Source of the DNA: Euphorbia lathyris
Taxonomy: Eukaryota; Streptophyta; Magnoliopsida; Malpighiales; Euphorbiaceae
Direction: 5' to 3'
NCBI RefSeq assembly: GCF_963576675.1
Contig: NC_088916.1
Location: 13,430,501 to 13,494,500 of the forward strand
DNA: 64,000 nt
Part shown: in pieces, positions 1 to 9,759 of the stretch
Numbering within the stretch: the stretch's first letter is position 1
How the letters are laid out: each line of letters starts with the position of its first letter
Translations under genes and position numbers: made by a program
The notes under the pieces: generated by a model
The model's database searches: none
What the model saw: the letters and a program-made list of their open reading frames with translations, nothing else
What the model was told of the DNA's origin: nothing

Positions 1-542
1 CAAAAAATATAGCAGGAAATTTTCATCCTAAAAAAACTTTTGCAAATATCATTACCTGCATTAATCAGGCAGCAAACTAACACCAGACACAGGTGTAGAA
101 GAAAACACTCCTGAAGAACAATAATAGGTAGCAAAACAGAAAAATTTATGATCAATAAATCTGTACAAAAATTAATACTTCTTATAAACCATACATCAGA
201 CCTTTAGAAAATGAAACATTAACCGTAAGTAGAAAGAGAGGTGGTTGGAACGTGGAAAAAGGAGCAGTTTCTGTCAAAATAAAAAGAAAATGAAATTATC
301 TATAGAAAAGAAATGAAACAAAGAAGCATCACTTAAGTAGAGTGGTTAACAGAGTGGGTTGGTGGCAATAGAGAGATAGGGGAGAAAACGGAGAGAGAGA
401 GAGCCTAAAAAGTAAGAAAAATATATAGATTAATTCACAGTATGACACATAAGCTATGGATAATTTACAACATGACACATCATCACTATTTCTAGAGATT
501 TAGTATATAGTATAGTTAGATAGATAGATAGGATTTGCATCC
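1..542. other. Gene-free AT-rich flank
   Basis: No open frame resembles a known protein. The only structure seen is a short TAGA microsatellite near 512-530. The last bases abut the LINE RNase H remnant that starts at 543. Confidence 0.6.
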
Positions 543-860
543 TCAACAATAGTGTTTAGCGGCCATTTCGGTACAACAAAAGATAAAAAAATCGTTATCA
601 TTGGAATAGGTCTGTCTAGCTACCAAATGAGCAGCCCTATTCGCAGGGCCGTTCCTGACCTTTTGTAGGCCCGGGGCGAGAGAATAAAATTGGGCCCTTT
701 AATACAAAATTTCTAAAAATAAAATTTCTTTAAAAGTTAAAATAGAGATTGTCGGATATCCCAACTAGGTTGACACCCCCTAACAACCCCCCGAACACCT
801 AGTTGTAATTTTAAACAAAATCTAGCTTAATTTTGAGAAATTGTAATTAGTATTTAAAAA

Positions 861-960
861 TTAGTTCTTGACCACTCAAATTATAACACGTATTTATAAA
901 AAAAAAAAATTGAGCAAGTTCGATTTAGCAAAAAAAAAATTGAGTGGTCAAGAACCAATT
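861..960. repeat. Inverted repeat inside the hAT element
   Basis: A segment around 863-882 (GTTCTTGACCACTCAAATT) recurs inverted at about 938-957, separated by an A-rich spacer. Together they could form a hairpin with a stem of about 20 bp. Confidence 0.7.
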
Positions 961-1052
961 TTATATGTATTCGCCACTGACTACTACATTAGAAAATACA
1001 TGCATTTTACCAATTTTATATAAAAAAAATATGGAAAATAATCAATTCATAT

Positions 1053-1197
1053 TAGGCAACAAAACAAGAAATTTTCTATATACATAATTGGGTAATGAGT
1101 ATGCAAAAAAAAAAAAAAAAAATCAAAATCTTATTTTTTGATGCAACAAAACAAGAAGTTTTCTGTATACATAATTAGGTAATGGGTATGCAACAAA
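1053..1197. repeat. Two-copy tandem-like duplication inside the hAT element
   Basis: A block of about 58 bp beginning GCAACAAAACAAGAA at about 1056 recurs at about 1143 with a few substitutions. The period is about 87 bp, and A-rich sequence fills the gap. Confidence 0.7.
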
Positions 1198-1881
1198 AAA
1201 AATCAATTCTTATGTTTTCATCTACAAATTAGGTATATAAAAAGGAACAAAAAAACATCAATATTCATCTGAATTCGAAACAGTGTTTAACAAAAGCAGC
1301 AAAATTATATCATATAAAAATAAGGCAGCAAAAAAAAAATCAACAGTCCTAATAATTATGAATTCACAACTCATCATAGAGACATAGAGAAACGCAGCAA
1401 ACGGAAGGGACGCTCGGAACGCAGCAAGCAAGCAGCGGCAAAACGGAAGACAGACGCAGCAAGCAGGAGCAGCGGCAAAACAGAAGGAAGAAATCGGTAA
1501 ACTGAAGAAAGAAGCAGAAAACGGCACAACACAACAGCAACGGTGTAATGCAGGTAGGTTATAAGTTTATTTTTTTAAAATATATACTATATTAAAAAGA
1601 TTTTTTTGGGGCCCCTTAAATCTATGGGCCCTGGGCCTGCACCTCCAAAAATCAAGGCCCAGGGCCGGTCCTGCCTATTCGCTAAACGACTTAAAAATTA
1701 GGATAACTCGACAATCATGAATAAGCTTCCGAACTCCGAGATATCTTATTTGTTGGAGTAAATTGCATCAATAATAAGTTTAACATCTGATTCAAATTCA
1801 ACGTTCATGTAACGCATAGAAGCAAGCCGTATCATATAAAGCTGTGATATGATTCTTTTATTGGTGCATTTATATTGTTAA

Positions 1882-2211
1882 AAATGTTAGGATAAATTCG
1901 TTTTCAATTAATATTTGATTTTGTTTTTTTTTTATAAATTAGTCTCTTTAAAGAACATTTTCCGGAAAATATCCGAAAAAGTAAAAGAATGCTAATAATT
2001 CCTTTTTTTTTATACAAAAGAGGGGTTAGGACCCTTGAACACACACAAAGAAACTGAGAAACTGAGACTACACTCAAAACAAACGGAACCACTAGCATCA
2101 TCAGCCACAGCAAACCATGGACACTTGTAGATAGTAAATAACACTTGCGATTGCGATGGATGCTGATATTTTATAGGCTCTTAATAGATATTTCTTAAAA
2201 AAATATATACT
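1882..2211. other. Gene-free AT-rich stretch
   Basis: No recognisable coding sequence or repeat structure. It lies between the LINE remnant and the TRIM element. Confidence 0.5.
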
Positions 2212-2216
2212 TAAAA

Positions 2217-2627
2217 TGTAACGACCCGGTCTAGAGTGGGTGACACCGGGGTAGAAGGTATGAGCAAAGAGTGGTCCTAAGGGATGACGATGAGAGTAGG
2301 AATGAACTGAATCTTACATCCAAAATGGAGAGGAAGTGATTGAGACTTATTAGTAAGATGAGAGTCCAATACATGAAGACACGTTTTAAAGCCATGAGGC
2401 CCAATGTGTTGGATTTGGACCAGAGCGAACAATATCTACATGGTATTGGACCAGAGTGTTACAATTGGTATCAGAGCCGACTCTCTACGTACAATGTGTG
2501 GTTCGGGGATGAACCGGGTGGAAGCTGGTGGGCCTGTAACGACTCGGTCCAGTGTGGACAACGGCCAATATGTTGCATTTGGGCCAGAGCAGACAATATC
2601 TATATGGTATTGAATCAAGGTATTACG
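2217..2627 (+). mobile_element. TRIM retrotransposon, 411 bp, TSD TAAAA
   Basis: The 5' LTR (2217-2463) starts TGTAACGACCCGG and ends GTTACA. A tRNA-Met-type primer binding site, TGGTATCAGAGCC, lies at 2466-2478. A 71-bp internal region with no coding capacity ends in a purine-rich tract, and a shortened 3' LTR (2535-2627) starts TGTAACGACTCGG and ends TTACG. The 5-bp direct repeats TAAAA flank it at 2212-2216 and 2628-2632. The 3' LTR lacks about 150 bp present in the 5' LTR. A related copy lies on the minus strand at 8270-8803. The whole structure fits a terminal-repeat retrotransposon in miniature. Confidence 0.82.
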
Positions 2628-2632
2628 TAAAA

Positions 2633-3595
2633 GTTTAAAATAGAAATTTAGATCATTTTAGATCTAAAATATTATAATATTTAACTACTTTTAAGTTTGA
2701 ATAAGTATTATTATATCTATATTTATAATAAATAAATTCCTATATATATAGTAAAAAGATTTGGACTCTTTTGGTCCTCGATACTCGGCGGCCACACTCC
2801 TGATCTACGCGTAACGTCAGTCCTACTCGTGAAACCTAAAAAACAAGTACCTGCGATTAGTCATCCAATCTGCAATATTTTTTATGATAATTCCATTGAA
2901 TAGAAACATATATTAAATTAAAGCAATATTTTGCCATTGATTTATTTAAAATGTTAATATTTACCTTCAATCTATTATTTGTTACTATCTCCGTTTCTTA
3001 TTATATACCGTTTTAGATTTTTTAATTTGTTCATTTTTATATGTCGTTTTGCATTATCAATTCACTTTTGGCAATATTTTCTCAAATTTACCATTCTTTA
3101 TAGCAGGAGAGACTTTTAGTATTAATAGAAATAATCCCAAACCATGAAAATCAAGAAAAGGGAGAATTTTTGTTAAATACAGAGAACTTAAATAACAACC
3201 TTTATTTTATTAAATTGGAACTAAACTTTTACAAGAATAACAAGACGTTTTTTATATTGTTGCATTCTTACTCATTTATACACTTTGCTCTCTTCTTCGC
3301 TCACTTATGACTTTTTGTTTAGTACTTTGAGCTTTTCAATTTTGCACGCATAAAGGAGATTCTAAGCTTCCTATTTTATAGTATATTAAATTGATTTTGG
3401 ACTACAAATTAAGTAGTTGAGGAAACTTAAAAAAATATAGTTGAGGAAACAAAAAACAACCAAAGAAAGACTTAAAAAAATCAAATATTATAAAGTTTTT
3501 CTAGAAATTAACCTATTCATTCCTTTTTCAAAGTTGGTGATGCATGCTAATTAATATTTTTTTTTTAGCATAAAAAGTATAGATTAGAAGACAAG
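2633..3595. other. Gene-free AT-rich stretch with a possible Stowaway-like end
   Basis: No gene is visible. CTCCGTTTCTTATTATATAC at about 2989 followed by TTTTAGATTTTT resembles one end of a Stowaway (Tc1/mariner) MITE. I could not find the matching opposite end, so at most it is a remnant. Confidence 0.4.
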
Positions 3596-4138
3596 GCTTT
3601 GATTAGGGGTGGCCAAAAAACAATCAAACCGATAATTGAATCAAAGAACGGAAAACCGAACCAAAAAAACGAGTTAACCAAATTAGCGGTATTGATTTCG
3701 ATTGTACATGTGAACTTTTTCAGTTTCGATTTTGAATGTAAAAAACTGACGGTTTCGGTTAAACGAAATCTCTACTGTTCATTTGGGTTCTGATATGGGT
3801 TTACTCTTTTCATATCTCCACATTCACTTCAGGAATACGAACTTTTAATTAGGTTGTATTCAAAATTTAATTATGTTGTATTTAAAATTTACTTTGTTTG
3901 TATATTTAAAATCATATGTAATTGAGCAATTATTGGTAAGGATTCTATAAGAAGTTACGGTTAACCGTTTATTTTGGTTAACCATTGAGAGGAAAAAGGT
4001 AAATGGTTAAAAGCTTATGACTGAAAATCTAACCGAAAATATCGGCTAATCAATATTAATGGATCCTAATAGGTTCTGTCAGGGTCGGCTCGAGACTATT
4101 TGAGGCCCTAGGCGGGATAAGAAATCTAGGCCTTTTAT

Positions 4139-4334
4139 AAAAAAAGGGCGGCCCGGTCGCACTACGCGTCCCCCCCTGAGTGAGGGTCCGGAGAGGGGTC
4201 CCACCACAAAGGTGTACTGGGAGCAAGCCTTCCCATGCCAATTTATTTGGCAAGAGGCCGCTCCTAAGACTCGAATCCGTGACCTCTTAGTCACACGACA
4301 ACAACGTTTACCGTTGCGCCAAGGCTCGGCCTCA
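4139..4334 (-). mobile_element. tRNA-derived SINE (Au-SINE-like), innermost layer of a nest
   Basis: On the minus strand it starts GAGGCCGAGCCTTGGCGC. It carries an A-box-like TGGCGCAACGG and a B-box-like GATTCGAGTCT, and ends CGGGCCGCCCTTTTTTT. The order and T-rich tail match the plant Au SINE family as I recall it. Flanking 17-bp TSDs, AAATCTAGGC followed by CTTTTAT or ATTTTAT, lie at 4122-4138 and 4335-4351 with one mismatch. It sits inside the hAT element at 4080-4820. A second same-family copy is at 16856-17048, also on the minus strand. Confidence 0.82.
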
Positions 4335-4599
4335 AAATCTAGGCATTTTATCTTCTCTTTTGACATAAAAATATTTTAGAGTTAAAAAAAGATGAAAAAA
4401 ATATATATTCATGAAACACAAAATTTAATATTTACTCTAGCTTTATGAGATGCAAAATGACTAATTAAAATTTTAAATTCAATGTCCTTTAATATCTCAT
4501 TTTCAATAGATAATAAAGTTAATCCATGTCCTTGATATATAGCTATTTTTATATGTTATTTAAAGTTAAGAAAAAAAAGACGTTGCAAGATTTTGATAA

Positions 4600-4692
4600 A
4601 CGGTAAAATACGGATTTGACAGACAATGTAAAATATGGACTTGATAGACAGATATATAAAATATGGATTTGATAGATAGATATATATTGGAT
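4600..4692. repeat. Short degenerate tandem repeat
   Basis: Three imperfect units of about 30 bp built on AAAATATGGATTTGATAGA follow one another inside the hAT element at 4080-4820. Confidence 0.55.
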
Positions 4693-4889
4693 CTGGCTGG
4701 AAGATAAGTAAATTAAATTTCATGATGGTCCTAACATATTAAACTAAAGATATATATGAGGCCCTTTTTTTTTTGGCCCTAGGCGGTGGCCTTGGCTGCC
4801 TTAAAGGCAAGCCGACCCTGGGTTCTGTTCGGTTAATCAAGTATCCTAATTGACCGGTTAACCGAACCATTCTCATCCCTAACTTTGAT

Positions 4890-5590
4890 ACCAACTGATA
4901 TAGAGAGGGATTGAAAGAAAGAAATAATAAAGGTTTTACTCTAAATCAATAAAGAAATTCTAGTTAAATTTGAAGGAGTTGAAAACCCCCAAAATTTTCA
5001 ATCTAGAACTTGAAGTAATTACAAAATCCCTAATTTTGGCTAAAGAACCATAACTCTCAAGACATAAACATGAAATTTGATTGAGATCGTAAAAAGGTTT
5101 TTCTACAATTTAGAATGAGGCGAAATTATACCCATTTAACCCTAAAGGGTAAAATTACCTCAAAACCCAACTAATTAAAGATAAGGAAATACAAATGAAA
5201 AGATTAAAAAGGTCAACATGCAAAGAAATAGCTTTAAAATCCAGAATTCCTCTAATTGTAACAGATGACTCGCCTCGCACTCGATTTGAGTGTGTTAAAG
5301 TCCGAAAACACAAAAGATGAGCTCTACGGCATAGCTTTCCATAGCAACCTGAATCTCATCAATTCGAACTCGTATGGAGAAGTTATGTGTAGAATAGAAA
5401 AGTGTCTTGAAACTAGCAATGAACAATCTATTTTTTCTCTTTATTGTGAGTCAACATCTGTTTTGCCTCTGTTGACTTATTTTCTATCCTTCGATGCTTC
5501 AGTTTGTGTGCGTTTTTCTCTTTTTCCTTAAATTGACGCGTTCGTCAATTTTTCTATTTATATGATGTATAACATCAAATGCAACTAGAA
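4890..5590. other. Unassigned stretch without a recognised gene
   Basis: A frame at 5265-5531 (+, 88 codons) has no recognisable domain and no supporting context. The only other feature is an A-rich run of imperfect AAT-type sequence. I do not call a gene here. Confidence 0.4.
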
Positions 5591-5596
5591 TATTTT

Positions 5597-5830
5597 CGGT
5601 TATAGAATGACTAGAGACAAAAAGAGATTGATATTGATAAATAATCTTGGAAAAAATATGCCCGAAACCTTTGCCAAAACTCTAGAAATAATTTTATAGG
5701 TCACATTGTATAAAGAGATGGAACAAAGATCCCTCATAGAGATATGGTTGGCGCATTTCGATATCAAGACAATACTTGTGTCATTCAAAGTAGTTGGAAA
5801 AATTGCCATGTTGCCATGTTGGTAGAGTTA
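5597..5830 (-). pseudogene. LINE reverse transcriptase fragment
   Basis: The minus-strand frame at 5600-5809 reads FPTTLNDTSIVLISKC, then MRDLCSISLYNVTYKIISRVLA. This is the conserved block of plant L1-type reverse transcriptase that covers the LNxTxIVLIPK and RDLRPISLCNVxYK motifs, with several substitutions. The C-terminal end drifts out of homology near 5620, and neither the endonuclease nor the catalytic FADD block is present, so this is a short 5'- and 3'-truncated relic. Confidence 0.75.
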
Positions 5831-8265
5831 CAAAAGGAATGGGTGGGATAAGGACTAATCCTTTTATCCCCGTTTATGTTGATGAAATAAGAAAAATTGT
5901 CGAGATTCGTGTCCTCGTGGAATTCTCATTTCCCATTACTTACACTCTAAATAACATTTTTCTCTAATGTAATTTAAAATTTTATCATATAATACAATTA
6001 GGTGATATGATGTATAAAACATTATACAAAAAAAATGCACAATCATAATTCAAATATACATCAATCTCTCAATTATAAAAATAAATAAAATATCCAAATA
6101 TTAAAATAAATAAATAAATATCTATATAAAATACAAATTGTCTAAACAAATTTTTTTTTTTTGAAAAAAAGAGCTGGATCAAATCCATCTGGCCCATGCG
6201 CCTTATCTGACCCAAGTACCCAGCTAAATTACAAAATACTAACAGCCCCATTAGTTAATTTATTTGTCAAATATTAAAACATTACTCGTAAAAAGTTCAT
6301 CAAAAAAAAAAAAAAAAAAAAAAACATTACTCGTAAAATATCAAAATATTAATTATTATTTTTTTTGAAATAACTTGAAAATGAAGAACCACATGATACA
6401 TTTTTAGCTAAATACATAATTAATACTTAAAGTTTGAGGATTTAAAGATTGAGTTTTGATTCATTTCACTAAATAATTTATTAGTCACCACCTTTTTACG
6501 TAACAAGCTATTTTGTCTCCTTATTTTAAAAAACACATTTTAAGATCCGTATTTTTTGTCAATATTAACGTTTTAGTTATTTTGTCTATTTTTTTTCTTT
6601 AGATTTTCGAACATATCTTAACTTTCAGGATAACCATAGTGTAATAAAAAAATGACTAAGTTACTTTACTATTATCTGTCTGTTTGTTTATTCCAAATAT
6701 AACTGTTAAAAATCTAAAAAAAATAGACAAAATGATCAAAGCGTTGATAATGATAAAGGATATGGATTTTATAATATAATACCTTTTTTGAATTTAGCAC
6801 GAGCGGAAACGACTTATCTTGTTCGTGGATCAATAGATCTACGTGGTTGCAACAAAACAAAGGATTTACATCCGAATATTCAGAATGGCTTAAATGATAA
6901 TGAGTGGATTGCAGATGCATTTCTACGGATTTGGATTTATGAGAAGTATATTTTTTCTTGTTCTTTTATGTTTTTAATACATTTTATGGTTATTTATGCT
7001 CTTTGTAGTCATTTTAGTGCCTTTATGGATCTTGTAAGGTTTTCATACCTTATGTTTGTTTGTTGTACTTGGTGTTTGTTCATCTATTGAAGATACAACT
7101 ATTTCCATAAAAAAAAATCGCTAAGTCTTCGTGCATGTGAAAATTAAATATCAATATGACTTAATTAAAAAAACTTATAAAAACCTATGAGCTTAAATAT
7201 AATTTTAATAATTAAAAACGAGCATGACTTAGAGATGAATTTATTATAAGTTTGTTAATATAGGATATTTGTATATGACATCATTTAATATAATTAATTT
7301 TAATCATATTTTGATTTTTAAAAAAAATTAATCATAATTTTTTTATTAGTCCCTTTTATGTATTAGTTTGGAAGTGAATTCCAAATTCAATTAATTCAAA
7401 TTGTATTATTTAAACTAAAAACCACAAAGTCATGTTCATGAATAGTTTATTTTTTGTTTCAATTTATATAATTGTTTGACATGTATCTGGAATGACCAAA
7501 CCGTTAGATCCACACTTATTAAATCTAAGTCTTACGATGTTTTGAATCTTCATCATAAAATTCTAATAAGTCTAGATGTAATGGTGAATAACCAAATTTA
7601 TTTGTTCATTCAATGTAAACACTATTATTAACATATATGCATTCAAAACTTAGAAAAAAAAAAAAACTTAATTACTTATTATCGTCTAAAAATAATAACA
7701 GGTTAAGTAAATAATTGTCAAAACGCGTAATTAAACTTCTAAACATTTAAGGTTTTAAGTATTAAACTCCGGATTTTTAATTTCCGCACACATTAAACTC
7801 TCCAATAAAGGTTTAGGTAACAAAGCCGTTAATGAGAGGATCAATACATGTATGAAAATTAATGCTCGAGAACTTAATGTAAAAAAATAAATAGTAGTTG
7901 AATCCTTAGAACTTTGAAAGTTAAAAAAATTAATTATACCTTTACCTATAATTTTTTAGACATTTTCTACCATCAGTGACAGATCTATGATTCAGTAAAA
8001 TGAGGTGCTTTTTGAGTGTTTTTATATTAACGAAATTAAAGTCTCGATAGTTTCCATAAAATTTTCGACGTTTTTCAACGACCATCGAATGCTCGAGCCC
8101 CTAATTCCGTCACTACCTACAATTGTATGCTGACGATAACAGACTAAAGCTTCAACTTCTACCAGCATCCGAATTGAAACAAAAACTTGCGCTCATCTGG
8201 CGTGATACTTTGATTATTAAACTACTTGGAAAAGATTGAAACGGTAACAACATGATCAAATATCA
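5831..8265. other. Gene-free AT-rich stretch of about 2.4 kb
   Basis: I found no coding homology. Frames at 6069-6251, 6714-6920 and 6788-7090 are low-complexity translations without domains. The one structured item is a poly(A) micro-insertion between direct repeats at 6276-6338. Confidence 0.55.
6276..6338 (+). mobile_element. Micro retro-insertion: poly(A) between 18-bp direct repeats
   Basis: AAAACATTACTCGTAAAA occurs at 6276-6293 and again at 6321-6338. Between the copies is only AGTTCATC followed by an A tract of about 20 bases. A long TSD and an A tail are the signature of target-primed reverse transcription; almost nothing of the donor remains. Slippage or tandem duplication with A-tract expansion is the alternative. 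Confidence 0.6.
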
Positions 8266-8269
8266 TGTA

Positions 8270-8803
8270 GTTATTATCGGCTCTATTCCAAATCTAAAGT
8301 TTTGGGTTGCACGGTTTTAAAATATGTATGTATGTATTAGATTTCCACCTCACTATTAAGCTCCAATCACCCTCTCTCCATTTCCGATGTGACATTGAGT
8401 TTATTCCTCCCTCCATCACCATCCTTTAGGGCCGCTCGCTCAAGCCTTCTACCCTAGTGTGCCACCCACTACAGACCGGGTCATTACAAGCCCGCCAGCT
8501 TTCACTCGGTTCGTTTCCAAACCATACATCGTACGTGAAGAGTCGACTCTTATATCAATTATAACAACCTGGTCTAATACCATGTAGATATTGTCTGCTT
8601 TGGGCCAAATCCAACACCTTGGACCGCAAGATTTTAAAATATGTCTACATATATTAGATTTCCACTTTACTAATAAGCATCGGTCACTCTGTCTCCATTT
8701 TCAATGTGAGATTCAGTTTATTGTCACCCCATCGCCACCCCTTAGGGACAGTCCTTGCTCAGACCTTCTATCCCGATGCCACCCACTCCGTATCGGGTCA
8801 TTA
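8270..8803 (-). mobile_element. TRIM retrotransposon, second copy, minus strand
   Basis: On the minus strand the 5' LTR (8803-8561) begins AATGACCCGATACGG and ends GTTGTTATA. The internal region of about 72 bp begins with a decayed primer site, TTGATATAAGAG, and ends GCTGGCGGGCT. The 3' LTR (8488 down to about 8270) begins TGTAATGACCCGGTC. Both LTRs align with the 5' LTR of the TRIM at 2217-2627. The two LTRs differ at many positions, so the copy is old. I could not identify a TSD. Confidence 0.68.
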
Positions 8804-8827
8804 TTGGAACTCTAGAAACCTAAAGGC

Positions 8828-9200
8828 AATAGATATCATGGATTTTGGACGTGGATTTCATTTGCCAGTTTTAGCAATCTAGAGGATAAACATTGTTTAA
8901 TGAAAGAAGGCCTTTGGATTGTGTAAGGAAACTATTTAACGGTTCACACTTGGACTCCTGATTTTTACCCTTCTAAAATGGTGGTGGATTCTACCATGGA
9001 TTGAGTCTGTTTCCTTGAGCTTCGGGTGCAATATTACGATGAAGACATTCTCGTTGCATTAGGAAATACTGTATGTTTGGAAAAACTGTTAGAGTTGATA
9101 AGAAAACAACTTCAGTTTTACATGTACGTTTGTTAGGGTTTGTGTGGAAATCAATCTCTCTGTCCCTTTGCTGCCTCAGTTTTGGATTGAAGGTGGGATG
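8828..9200 (+). pseudogene. LINE ORF1 remnant with DUF4283-like region
   Basis: Across several broken frames the plus strand reads DFGRGFHF, then LMKEGLWIV, VHTWTPDFYPSKM, and ELRVQYYDEDILVALGN. This is the order seen in the DUF4283 domain of plant LINE ORF1 proteins (compare the better preserved copies at 63631-63900 and 46436-46860). Stops and at least two frameshifts make it non-functional. Confidence 0.68.
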
Positions 9201-9552
9201 TATTACAAATAATGATAGAGCAATAGTAGACAGTGCTTGAAACTATTGGCACAACCGTGAGAAAAAACTTTACTCAGAATCGATTTTATAGTATTTTTAT
9301 TCAGGAATGACTTCATGATCTTTTCAATGAGTCAGATCTATGTGATGATTCTGTTTTTTCATGTAGGAAAAACATGATAACACCCATATGGGAAGATAAA
9401 CGGCAACCACTCATTTATGGAGACATATCATAATCATCAATAAATGGAGAAAGAACAAAAAATTACTAACAAAGAAGAATCTAACAAATCTATCATAGTG
9501 AATCAACCAAAAATTTATTCAATAAAGATAAAGCAAATAAAAAGTTTATTTT
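9201..9552. other. Unassigned stretch
   Basis: No homology recognised between the LINE ORF1 remnant and the LINE RT tail. It may be decayed LINE sequence, but nothing supports that directly. Confidence 0.35.
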
Positions 9553-9740
9553 CCAGCTAAAAGCTCGAAGAGAATCTCAAAACTTTGGGGGAGTGTGTGG
9601 AGGGCTATACCTGTTCTTAATTTGGGTATTAGGTGGAAAGTGAGAGACGGAGAAACTATAAAGGTTTGGAAGGACCCTTGGGTAAATTGCATTAATAACT
9701 TTATGGTCCAACCTGTTGGTCCCTTATAACGTGACAAGTT
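9553..9740 (+). pseudogene. LINE ORF2 fragment, post-RT region
   Basis: The plus strand reads NFGGVWRAIPVLNLGI, then RWKVRDGETIKVWKDPWV, with one frame change. This matches the conserved W-R-x-G-x-G-x-x-I-x-x-W-x-D-x-W stretch that follows the RT domain in plant L1-type LINEs. The next expected segment (zf-RVT) appears at 11.0 kb, so this and 11002-12270 may be one LINE separated by the LTR-like insertion between them. Confidence 0.65.
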
Positions 9741-9759
9741 AGTTCCAAGGGGGGGGGAT

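Larger units (their letters stand above)
644..1673. mobile_element. Non-autonomous hAT element, 1030 bp, with 8-bp TSD
   Basis: The ends are imperfect inverted repeats: CAGGGCCGTTCCTGACC at the left, and CAGGACCGGCCCTGGGCC reading in from the right. The element is flanked by perfect 8-bp direct repeats CCTATTCG (636-643 and 1674-1681). An 8-bp TSD and CAGGG-type ends fit the hAT superfamily. Subterminal GGCCC-rich blocks occur on both sides. No transposase frame is visible, so it depends on a source elsewhere. It interrupts a LINE RNase H remnant. Confidence 0.85.
543..1872 (-). pseudogene. LINE RNase H (RVT_3-type) remnant split by a hAT element
   Basis: Read on the minus strand, 1872 to 1682 encodes a decayed stretch with VEFESDVKLIIDAIYSN and then DISEFGSLIHDCRVIL, the usual middle of the RNase H domain at the C-terminus of plant L1-type ORF2. 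The reading resumes at 635 to 543 with RLANRAAHLVARQTYSN and ends at a TGA. The ANRAAHLVAR block is the typical last conserved block of this domain. The break coincides with the hAT element at 644-1673 and its TSD, so the LINE came first. The remnant is frameshifted and has no upstream RT here. Family assignment is from motif memory; strand and order are seen directly. Confidence 0.72.
4080..4820. mobile_element. hAT element (middle layer of a nest), 8-bp TSD GGTTCTGT
   Basis: Terminal inverted repeats are CAGGGTCGGCTCGAG at the left and CAGGGTCGGCTTGCC reading in from the right. Perfect 8-bp TSDs GGTTCTGT lie at 4072-4079 and 4821-4828. Subterminal GGCCCTAGGCGG blocks occur near both ends. 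Of its 741 bp, about 213 bp is an inserted SINE with its TSD. Ends resemble those of the hAT elements at 644-1673 and 32843-33131. Confidence 0.87.
3604..4881. mobile_element. hAT-like element (outer layer of a nest), near-perfect 8-bp TSD
   Basis: The left end is TAGGGGTGGCCAAAAAAC. The right end, read inward, is TAGGGATGAGAATGGTTCGG. The flanks are GCTTTGAT (3596-3603) and ACTTTGAT (4882-4889), an 8-bp TSD with one mismatch. Subterminal sequence is rich in GGTTAACCG and CGGTTTCGGTT motifs, typical of plant hAT MITEs with TAGGGGTG ends. Removing the inserted element at 4080-4820 and one copy of its TSD leaves about 530 bp. No transposase is present. Confidence 0.78.

Noticed and set aside
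4056..4366. Two overlapping minus-strand open frames that look like small proteins
   Set aside because: They lie across the SINE and the hAT element that contains it. Composition and TSDs explain the sequence.
5265..5531. 88-codon plus-strand frame as a host gene
   Set aside because: No domain, no promoter signals, and no conserved neighbours; surrounding sequence is unassigned intergenic DNA.
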